A stretch of 64,000 nucleotides of DNA, from positions 83,412 to 147,411 of the forward strand of contig PHFL01000007.1 of assembly GCA_002794105.1 (NCBI GenBank), read 5' to 3'. The notes beneath the pieces were generated by a model that was given only the letters and a program-made list of their open reading frames with translations, was not told the DNA's origin and made no database searches. Position 1 is the first letter of the stretch; each line of letters opens with the position of its first letter. The position numbers and the translations under genes were made by a program. Source of the stretch: Candidatus Thermochlorobacter aerophilus. Its GTDB lineage: Bacteria > Bacteroidota > Chlorobiia > Chlorobiales > Thermochlorobacteraceae. Below, piece after piece: positions 57,221 through 64,000 of the stretch.

Positions 57221-57952
57221 ATGGAACGGCAAATTAGACCGAAAGGAGACCTTGTCATTCGCATTGAGGGAGTAACGAAAGAATACAAAATGGGCGGAGA
57301 GATTGTCCGTGCTCTGCGCGGCGTCTCGCTTTCCATCTACCGCAATGAGTATGTCGCTATCATGGGTCCATCTGGGAGCGGCAAATCAACTATGATGAAT
57401 CTGCTTGGCTGCTTGGATACACCCACATCAGGCAGGTATGAGTTTAATGGCAAAGATGTAGCGACGATGGAAGATGACGAACTTGCCGAAATCCGCAACA
57501 AAGAAATTGGCTTTGTTTTCCAGACCTTCAATCTTTTGCCACGCTCAACGGCTTTGCAAAACGTCGAGTTGCCTTTGATTTATGCGGGCGTCCCTGCAGA
57601 AGAGCGCCGAAAACGAGCCTTGGCCGCCTTGCAGAGCGTAGGGCTGGGCGACCGTATCAACCATAAACCCAACGAGCTCTCGGGTGGTCAGCGTCAGCGT
57701 GTAGCTATTGCCCGAGCACTGGTCAATAATCCCTCCATCATTCTTGCCGATGAGCCTACAGGCAACTTGGACAGCAAAACCAGTGCTGATATTATGGAGG
57801 TCTTTGAGTCGCTCTATATGCAAGGCAATACGATTATTGTCGTTACGCACGAAGAAGATATTGCGCGCCGCGCTCGCCGAATTGTGCGCCTGCGCGATGG
57901 CTTAATTGAAAGCGACAAAATGATACACGAAGAAGATTTTGTAAAAGCCTAG
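57221..57952 (+). CDS. MacB/LolD-type ABC ATPase
   Basis: 243 residues. Walker [29 protein letters not shown], Walker [17 protein letters not shown] and the H-loop VVTHEE are all intact. In this family the ATPase drives mechanotransmission, as in MacB and LolCDE, rather than passing substrate across the inner membrane. The N-terminus has 13 extra residues before the ABC core. Confidence 0.95.
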   Translation: MERQIRPKGDLVIRIEGVTKEYKMGGEIVRALRGVSLSIYRNEYVAIMGPSGSGKSTMMNLLGCLDTPTSGRYEFNGKDVATMEDDELAEIRNKEIGFVFQTFNLLPRSTALQNVELPLIYAGVPAEERRKRALAALQSVGLGDRINHKPNELSGGQRQRVAIARALVNNPSIILADEPTGNLDSKTSADIMEVFESLYMQGNTIIVVTHEEDIARRARRIVRLRDGLIESDKMIHEEDFVKA

Positions 57953-57963
57953 ACTGCTTGCAC

Positions 57964-59223
57964 ATGATAGCACCACGCCGATTTTTTTATGAGTTTTCAG
58001 AAAGTGTAAGAATTGCCTACGCACAAATTATGGCAAATAAAATGCGCTCGGTGCTCACCGCACTTGGCGTCATCATTGGCATCTTAGCCGTCACACTCAT
58101 GGGCACGGCTATCAATGGCATTGACCGAGGCTTTGAAAATAGCTTGGCTATGCTTGGTTACGATGTACTCTATGTACAAAAGTGGCCCTGGGGAATTGCA
58201 GACGACTGGTGGAAGTATCGCAATCGTCCACGCATCAAGACCGAATATGCTGAGCAGATAAACAAAATCATTGAGTCTTCACGCACGACCGAACTCGTGG
58301 TAGCAGTGCCACAAAATGTGCACATCAAGACGGCAAAGTTTGGTGAAAATCAAATACAAAGCACATTTATCATGGGCACCACAGACGAATATCCGCTGGT
58401 CGCTCAAGTGGATTTGCAGGAAGGCAGATTTTTTAGTTCAGCAGAGTCGCTCACTGGGCGTCCAGTCTGCATCATCGGCTATGACATTGCTGATGCCCTC
58501 TTTCCGGGCATGTCGCCAATTGGCAAAACTATGCAAATCGGTAATGCACAAGCTCAAGTTATCGGCGTGCTCACCAAGCAAGGCAAGTTTTTAGGCTTGT
58601 TTAGCTTCGATTCACAAATCATCGTGCCGATTGCCTTCTCCAAGAAGTATTTCGGCGAGACAGAAAGCGACCGAGTGGTGGTGCGAATGAAAGATAAATC
58701 ACGTGCGCTGGAAGCAAAGGAAGAACTAACAGGCATCATGCGACGCCTGCGCGGGCTGCTGCCCGACCAAAAGGATAACTTTAGTATCAATGAGCAACAA
58801 GCATTCAAAAATACAATTGACCCAATCAAGTCTGGGATTGCGCTAGCTGGACTATTCATTACAGGACTGTCGCTCTTTGTTGGGGCAATTGGCATCATGA
58901 ACATTACATTTGTCAGTGTCAAGGAGCGCACACGCGAGATTGGCACACGCAAAGCTTTAGGCGCACGGCAGCGCACTATTCTGATGCAATTTCTCATCGA
59001 GGCAGTAGCAATTTGCTTGGTTGGCGGCATTATCGGGCTCCTGCTCGCATATGGTCTGAGTATGCTAATTGCCTTTGCTGTACCAGATTTTCCAATGAGC
59101 TTTTCACTTGACTTGGTGCTGATTGGAATGGTTACATCAGTGCTCACAGGCATTTTTTCGGGATTTGCACCAGCTTACTCTGCCGCAAAACTTGACCCTG
59201 TGGTCGCTCTGCGCTACGAGTAG
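57964..59223 (+). CDS. MacB-type permease, first copy
   Basis: 419 residues from the ATG at 57964 (a TTG two codons earlier also opens). FtsX/MacB fold: one N-terminal helix (LTALGVIIGILAVTLMGTA), a large periplasmic domain, then three helices (GIALAGLFITGLSLFVGAIG, AICLVGGIIGLLLAYGLSML and a final one), with TREIGTRKALGARQRTILMQFLIEA as the ATPase coupling segment. It lies 11 bases after the ATPase gene. Confidence 0.92.
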   Translation: MIAPRRFFYEFSESVRIAYAQIMANKMRSVLTALGVIIGILAVTLMGTAINGIDRGFENSLAMLGYDVLYVQKWPWGIADDWWKYRNRPRIKTEYAEQINKIIESSRTTELVVAVPQNVHIKTAKFGENQIQSTFIMGTTDEYPLVAQVDLQEGRFFSSAESLTGRPVCIIGYDIADALFPGMSPIGKTMQIGNAQAQVIGVLTKQGKFLGLFSFDSQIIVPIAFSKKYFGETESDRVVVRMKDKSRALEAKEELTGIMRRLRGLLPDQKDNFSINEQQAFKNTIDPIKSGIALAGLFITGLSLFVGAIGIMNITFVSVKERTREIGTRKALGARQRTILMQFLIEAVAICLVGGIIGLLLAYGLSMLIAFAVPDFPMSFSLDLVLIGMVTSVLTGIFSGFAPAYSAAKLDPVVALRYE

Positions 59224-59279
59224 TGTATAGACGAACGGTAGGACAGCACAATTCAATAAGCAACATTCACAGGTGCATT

Positions 59280-60518
59280 ATGAGACTGAGTGAAGTTCTC
59301 TCCATGGCAATTGTATCGCTGAACGCCAATAAGTTGCGCTCGGGACTGACCATGTTTGGCATTACCATTGGCGTGTTCAGTATCATTGGTGTCATGACCA
59401 TCATGAACGCCTTGCAAAGTTCAATTGAGAGCGGCCTATCATTTTTGGGCTCCAACACTTTTCAAATTGCAAAGTATCCCTCTATTCAGTTCGGTGGCCC
59501 AATCCGTGACAAATACGCCAATCGGCGCGACATTACCTACGATGAAGTGCAACGGCTGCAAGCACTTCTGCAAGGACAGTATGAGGCTTTCTGCCCGAAA
59601 ATCTTTAACGGTGGCAAGCAAGCAGTGTATGGCGGCTATAAAACAAACCCTAACCTATCCATCGTTGGCACGAACAAAGATTTTCTAGCAGTCAATCAGC
59701 ACAATATTGAGCTGGGGCGCAACTTGAATGATGAAGATGTGGAATTTGCGCGCAGTGTGGTCGTCATTGGACAGGACATTAAAAAGCGGCTCTTCCCAAA
59801 TCCGAATGAAAGTCCTCTTGATAAATTTGTCAAAATAGGTGGAAAAACTTACCGCGTAATTGGCGTACTGGCAGCGAAAGGCGGTGCATTTGGCACCAGC
59901 GATGACAATCTTGCACTCATTCCCATCACACGCTACTTCGTGGATTATGGCAAATACAATCGGTCTATCAATGTCGCTATCCAAGCCAAGTCGCAGGCAG
60001 AGTTTGAGAAAACCATGGATAAAGCCATAGGGGCAATGCGCGTGGTGCGTGGCTTAGAAGCCGATGAAGAAAACGATTTTGAAATCTATTCCAACGATTC
60101 ACTCATTAGCACATTCGAGGAAATTGCAGGCATAGTGAAAATCGGAGCATTCATCATCAGTTTCGTTGCGCTCATCGCTGCAGGCATTGGCATCATGAAC
60201 ATCATGCTGGTCTCTGTTACGGAGCGCACCAAGGAAATCGGCATACGTAAATCAATTGGCGCAAAAAAGAAAAACATCTTGACGCAGTTTCTCATCGAAG
60301 CCGTGATTCTGTCGGAGTTAGGCGGTATCATCGGTATTTTACTTGGTGTCATCGGTGGCAACGTGGGCGCAATGGTGTTAAATGCCACTGCAGTATTTCC
60401 GTGGGATTGGGCAATCATCGGTCTCGTGGTCTGCTCGCTGATTGGCATTGGGTTTGGCTTTTTCCCTGCCATGAAAGCCGCCTCACTCGACCCTGTCGAA
60501 GCCCTGCGCTTTGAATAA
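59280..60518 (+). CDS. MacB-type permease, second copy
   Basis: 412 residues from the ATG at 59280; a longer frame begins at GTG 59223 but overlaps the preceding stop and adds a polar stretch. Same FtsX/MacB fold as the preceding gene: N-terminal helix (LTMFGITIGVFSIIGVMTIM), periplasmic domain, three helices and the segment TKEIGIRKSIGAKKKNILTQFLIEA. The two permeases are clearly different in sequence, so the exporter may be a heterodimer, like LolCE. Confidence 0.92.
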   Translation: MRLSEVLSMAIVSLNANKLRSGLTMFGITIGVFSIIGVMTIMNALQSSIESGLSFLGSNTFQIAKYPSIQFGGPIRDKYANRRDITYDEVQRLQALLQGQYEAFCPKIFNGGKQAVYGGYKTNPNLSIVGTNKDFLAVNQHNIELGRNLNDEDVEFARSVVVIGQDIKKRLFPNPNESPLDKFVKIGGKTYRVIGVLAAKGGAFGTSDDNLALIPITRYFVDYGKYNRSINVAIQAKSQAEFEKTMDKAIGAMRVVRGLEADEENDFEIYSNDSLISTFEEIAGIVKIGAFIISFVALIAAGIGIMNIMLVSVTERTKEIGIRKSIGAKKKNILTQFLIEAVILSELGGIIGILLGVIGGNVGAMVLNATAVFPWDWAIIGLVVCSLIGIGFGFFPAMKAASLDPVEALRFE

Positions 60519-60672
60519 TATCACATAAGTTTGCCTTGCACGCACAGCTCTTTAAAACCCTGCCCATGGGGAACTTGTAGCAATATTAAGACTTTTCGCC
60601 TTTCAATAGGAACCAAACTCTTAAAACCATAGACTAACGAAAGAAGCGGACAAAAGGGCAATCAAGCGGGGA

Positions 60673-62199
60673 ATGACTGACTTTAAATTTCTTCATCTGC
60701 TGCGCTCATTCCTTTGGGCATCGGTGCCCGTGGCACTGCAACCCAAATTCTTTGCTGAACTCTCCAAACACAATTTCCGATATGCGGTCGTGTTAGCGCT
60801 ATCGCTGGCACTCATTCACATCGGACTCATCTGGCTAAACTTTTCACAACGGTATCAGAACGGTGTGTGGCAGAATGATGGCTACGAGCGGCTTGCATAT
60901 TTGCACTTTACTTTGGAGGGTGTACTGGCAGGCCTGTTGCTGACGGCGCTGTTTTGCCGCCCGCTGTCGCCCACGGCGCAGTATTACTGGTCGCTGACAT
61001 TTTCTGGATTTATGATGATATGGTGTGCTGCACTAAGTGCCTCTGACCAAAGCATTCACGGACAAATCACGGTCTATATCATCGCCATCTTTGGTTTAGC
61101 CGTGGCTCAATACTATTCCATTGGTCTCAGTGTGGCAATCTATGGTGCGGCACATCTGGTCTTGCTGTTTGGGATTTCGCACTTTCAGCGCGATGCAGAA
61201 ACGGCCAGTGCGCATTATGTCAATAGCACGGTTTCGGTTGTGCTGGCTTTCCTACTTTCTCGCTTGGTGTATGGCAACTTTGTGAGAGAATTTACTTTGC
61301 GTGAAAAGGAAAAAGAGCTGCGGCAAGAACTAAGCAAACAAGCCGAACACCTTGCCATAGAAAAACAGCGTAGCGACCGCTTGCTGCGTGAGCTCAGCGA
61401 AGCCAATTGGGAACTGGCTTTGGCTAATGAGTCTTTGCAACGCACCTCTGCGCTGAGAGCCGAGCTGATGGAAATCGCCGCACATGATTTGAAAAACCCG
61501 CTTCAAGCAATTGTCGGTTTTTCGTATCTGATTGCCGAGTCAAAGTCTATTGAGGAAATTAAAGAACTCAACAAGGTCATTTATCGAAATTCCGAGCGCA
61601 TGTTTAACATCATTGCCGACCTTTTGGAGCGCAACACCGCTGAAGAACAGGCGCAACACTTGGAACGCAGCTTAGTGAATCTCTCGGCACTGGTCGAGCA
61701 AACCGTTGCACAGTTTGAGCCACAAGCCAAGCTGAAAGGGCAGACGCTCATCGCAGAGATTGAGCCAGATTGTTATGCCCAGGTCAATAGTGCGCTTATC
61801 AAATCGGTGTTAGAAAACCTTATCTCCAACGCCATCAAATACTCTCACGAAAGTTCAAGAATTTGGATTGAGGTTTGCAAAAAAGACACGCCTGACACAT
61901 CAAGTTCGCAAAGTGCAGAAGGCACCGGCAAGTGGATTCGTATCGCCGTGAAAGATGAAGGACAGGGACTATCGGAAGAGGATATGAAACATCTCTTCGG
62001 TAGATTTCAACGCTTATCGGCAGTGCCAACTGGCGGTGAAAGTTCAACGGGTTTGGGTTTATACATTACTCGTCAGATTGTGAAGCGACATGGCGGGCGT
62101 ATTTGGGCAGAATCTGAAGGTAAAGGCAAAGGCGCCGCGTTTTTCATAGAGCTACCAGCCAGTTCAGAAGACGTGCAGAGCAAAGCGGGCGTAAGCTAA
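60673..62199 (+). CDS. orphan membrane sensor histidine kinase
   Basis: 508 residues: about six membrane helices in the first 210 residues, coiled-coil linker, HisKA with H271 in EIAAHDLKNPLQAIVGFSYL, and a catalytic ATPase domain with ENLISNAIKYS (N box), DEGQGLSEEDMKHLFGRF (G1/F) and STGLGLYITRQIVKRHGG (G2). No PAS or receiver domain and no response regulator nearby. The membrane part lacks a recognisable ligand domain. Its 3' end overlaps a convergent hypothetical gene by 36 bases. Confidence 0.93.
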   Translation: MTDFKFLHLLRSFLWASVPVALQPKFFAELSKHNFRYAVVLALSLALIHIGLIWLNFSQRYQNGVWQNDGYERLAYLHFTLEGVLAGLLLTALFCRPLSPTAQYYWSLTFSGFMMIWCAALSASDQSIHGQITVYIIAIFGLAVAQYYSIGLSVAIYGAAHLVLLFGISHFQRDAETASAHYVNSTVSVVLAFLLSRLVYGNFVREFTLREKEKELRQELSKQAEHLAIEKQRSDRLLRELSEANWELALANESLQRTSALRAELMEIAAHDLKNPLQAIVGFSYLIAESKSIEEIKELNKVIYRNSERMFNIIADLLERNTAEEQAQHLERSLVNLSALVEQTVAQFEPQAKLKGQTLIAEIEPDCYAQVNSALIKSVLENLISNAIKYSHESSRIWIEVCKKDTPDTSSSQSAEGTGKWIRIAVKDEGQGLSEEDMKHLFGRFQRLSAVPTGGESSTGLGLYITRQIVKRHGGRIWAESEGKGKGAAFFIELPASSEDVQSKAGVS

Positions 62200-62445
62200 T
62201 TGTAGTGGCAAGGCACGGTAGTGTATATGAAGTGCTTGCCCTTGAGCATCCGCAAAAGATTCAATCTCTTCTTTGGTCAAATTCAGCGGCTGAATTGTGC
62301 CTAACTCGGGTGCAAGATGCACATGCAAAACCTGAGCCGCGCTATCCAGTTGCCCAAAAGGCTGACCAAAAACCCCTCCACTGACACATTTTGATGGTAA
62401 GATGTCTTGCCAGAGCGTATCAATCAAGACTTGATATTGTGGCAT
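62164..62445 (-). CDS. hypothetical protein (93 aa)
   Basis: I do not recognise this protein. From the ATG at 62445, with GGAG six bases upstream, it has 93 residues, no signal peptide or membrane helix, and includes LTKEEIESFADAQGQALHIHY. The frame could begin earlier at 62550. It overlaps the histidine kinase end by 36 bases. It may be a chance frame, but composition and ribosome-binding site look real. Confidence 0.5.
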   Translation of the reverse strand: MPQYQVLIDTLWQDILPSKCVSGGVFGQPFGQLDSAAQVLHVHLAPELGTIQPLNLTKEEIESFADAQGQALHIHYRALPLQLAYARFALHVF

Positions 62446-62771
62446 CTGATTCTCCAAGCGCACCGCCGAAAAAATCAAGGTAGAGCAGAACGGTGATAAT
62501 GGCAATGCTACTATAGAAAAGCGGCAATAACTACTAAATGCGTGGTCCATAGTAGAAGCAAACTATAAAAAGTGGTGCAAAGGAAGCATCTGGACTGGCG
62601 AAAAGTATATGCAGTATGAAGTGTGCATAGTGAAGTATAAATTTGCAGGCAGTGTGTTGAACGAAAGACGGGGCATACAGTAGGGCTGCGCTTGCTACAC
62701 CCAAATGTGGTCTTACAACATAGCAGGCACAGAAATGCATCAATTAACCTATTGCAAAAATTAGGCAGTCG
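62446..62771. other. 326-base gap before the MerR gene
   Basis: No gene seen in either strand. The sequence contains several short AGTATR repeats (around 62606-62640), nothing that I could recognise as a promoter, terminator or RNA. Confidence 0.5.
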
Positions 62772-63167
62772 ATGAAGACTTTCGAGACAAAAAAGCTGTA
62801 TTATTCCATCGGTGAAGTGAGCAAGATTACTTCAGTGCCAGCATATTTGCTCCGCAATTGGGAAAATGAGTTTCCGCAACTGTCTCCCTCGCGCAATGCT
62901 AAGGGTAACCGTATCTATACCTACAAGGATATTGCTGTGGTACTGGCTATCAAGAAACTTATCTATGAAGATGGCTACACAGTGGAAAAAGCACGTGCGA
63001 TGATGCAAGGCTATACAGCTCCAAACGATGTAATTAAAGAGACCAAAGAACTATTGAGCAGGCAGTCACCTCCGCTAAAATTGCCTGCCAAACACAATGA
63101 ACGGCAGCGGCAGACACTATTGGAAATTCGTGCTGTGATTGAAGAACTGCTCGAGCGACTGGGATAG
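62772..63167 (+). CDS. MerR family transcriptional regulator
   Basis: 131 residues. N-terminal winged helix-turn-helix: YYSIGEVSKITSVPAYLLRNWENEF, PSRNAKGNRIYTYKDIAVV, then a dimerisation helix and a short C-terminal part with no effector-binding cysteines. The short form resembles Chlorobiota/Bacteroidota MerR proteins whose signal is unknown. It precedes fbp by 139 bases, same strand. Confidence 0.93.
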   Translation: MKTFETKKLYYSIGEVSKITSVPAYLLRNWENEFPQLSPSRNAKGNRIYTYKDIAVVLAIKKLIYEDGYTVEKARAMMQGYTAPNDVIKETKELLSRQSPPLKLPAKHNERQRQTLLEIRAVIEELLERLG

Positions 63168-63306
63168 ACATGTGGGCACAGATGTAGCCATGAAGCCGAG
63201 TGCATGAAAGTAGCAGAGCACAAGACATGCACATTTGCGGTTGTGTATGAAATGTGTAATTTCTAAGCCCAGAATCACAAAAATTTCGTAGTAGGAGAAC
63301 TTCACC

Positions 63307-64000
63307 ATGGCGGAGTTGATTACGATTGAGCGTCATATTCTCGAGCAGCAGCGCAAATTTCCCAGCGCAAGCGGTGAGCTCTCTCTGTTACTATACGACG
63401 TAGCGTTTGCGGCAAAGTTAGTACGGCGAGAGGTAATTCGTGCAGGATTGGTGGATATTTTGGGTTCAGCAGGGTCGAAGAATGTGCAGGGAGAAGAGGT
63501 CAAAAGGTTAGACCAATTTGCAAATGAAAAGTTCATTCAGGCTATCGGGCAGCATGGGCGCTTTGCCGTGATGGCATCTGAAGAAAACGAAGACATTATT
63601 ATCCCGCCGACAGAAAAGTCAGGCAAATACGTGCTGCTATTTGACCCGTTAGATGGGTCTTCCAACATCGATGCTAATGTCAGTGTAGGAACGATTTTTT
63701 CAATCTACAAGCGCAAATCGGCTGTAGGGACAGCAGCGACAGTGCAGGATTGCTTGCAAAAAGGGGCAGAGCAAGTGGCAGCAGGGTATGTAATTTATGG
63801 CTCGTCTGTGATGATGGTCTATACGACAGGTCAAGGGGTTCATGGTTTTACTTTAGACCCAACGATTGGAGAATTTTTGCTTTCACATCCAAATATCACA
63901 ATTCCCAAGCGCGGCAAGATTTACTCAATCAACGAAGGCTATTATCGCTACTTCTTTGATGGTATCAAGAAGTATATCAAGTATTTACAGCAAGAAGATA
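63307..64000 (+). CDS. fbp: fructose-1,6-bisphosphatase class I (partial)
   Basis: 231 residues are visible; the frame runs off the end of the window. The metal-binding motif [30 protein letters not shown] and the N-terminal region [17 protein letters not shown] are those of class I FBPase. It dephosphorylates fructose 1,6-bisphosphate in gluconeogenesis and sugar phosphate cycling. A good ribosome-binding site (TAGGAG) precedes the ATG at 63307. What follows downstream cannot be seen. Confidence 0.95.
   Translation, partial: MAELITIERHILEQQRKFPSASGELSLLLYDVAFAAKLVRREVIRAGLVDILGSAGSKNVQGEEVKRLDQFANEKFIQAIGQHGRFAVMASEENEDIIIPPTEKSGKYVLLFDPLDGSSNIDANVSVGTIFSIYKRKSAVGTAATVQDCLQKGAEQVAAGYVIYGSSVMMVYTTGQGVHGFTLDPTIGEFLLSHPNITIPKRGKIYSINEGYYRYFFDGIKKYIKYLQQED

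Noticed and set aside
62580-62640. Short AGTATR repeats as a possible operator for the MerR gene
   Set aside because: Copies are irregular and not palindromic; MerR operators are usually long palindromes between -35 and -10.

Overview
The window looks like a chromosome segment of a member of the Chlorobiota, closest in gene content to the aerobic Chloroherpeton/Thermochlorobacter branch. This rests on gene content, not on any search. It has an alternative complex III (Act) operon fused to a caa3 oxidase cluster, a DUF2795 protein, a pyruvate/2-oxoglutarate-type ferredoxin oxidoreductase pair, an ArsA-type ATPase, LTD and FG-GAP surface proteins, an Omp85 protein and a TonB receptor. Base composition looks even and gene density is high. 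No tRNA, rRNA, CRISPR array, phage or insertion sequence was found.

Layout. 1-2250 (minus): an ABC-2 type ATPase (cut by the window edge), a degenerate exo/endonuclease-phosphatase-like protein and an alpha/beta hydrolase. 2429-3252: a small membrane protein, then a stretch that may hold a decayed minus-strand gene. 3253-17418 (plus): one long respiratory cluster, ctaB, actA, actB, three tiny membrane proteins, actC, actD, actE, actF, two more unassigned membrane proteins, a Sco copper chaperone, coxB and coxA, closed by a strong terminator. It should make heme O, assemble CuA and carry electrons from quinol to oxygen through an ACIII-caa3 supercomplex. 17584-31490 (minus): cell-envelope and surface genes (FG-GAP protein, rpe, Omp85, DUF2795, M23 peptidase, LTD protein), then a fur / TonB receptor / msrA group and an exported RidA. 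31650-35378 (plus): panD, a single-domain GlmU-like nucleotidyltransferase, a GHL10 protein and a DHH phosphoesterase.

35386-64000: a CDC48-like double AAA+ ATPase (minus), a membrane guanylate/adenylate cyclase broken by a nine-T run, a lipoprotein, an ArsA ATPase (minus), korAB with a structured leader, palindromic repeats, a TPR plus receptor-like protein of LpoA-like build, a GNAT enzyme, an ABC-F ATPase, thiamin genes tenA and thiD behind a TPP riboswitch, an M14 peptidase, a TPR protein, a TolC/MacA/MacB export system with two separate permeases, an orphan histidine kinase, a MerR regulator and the start of fructose-1,6-bisphosphatase.

Three otherwise well-conserved genes (sco, the cyclase, korA) each show a single-base disruption of the reading frame. 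Either the assembly carries indel errors, or some of these sites are biologically meaningful; the T9 run in the cyclase is the best candidate for the latter. The most promising undescribed material is the set of five short membrane proteins embedded in the act-cox cluster.
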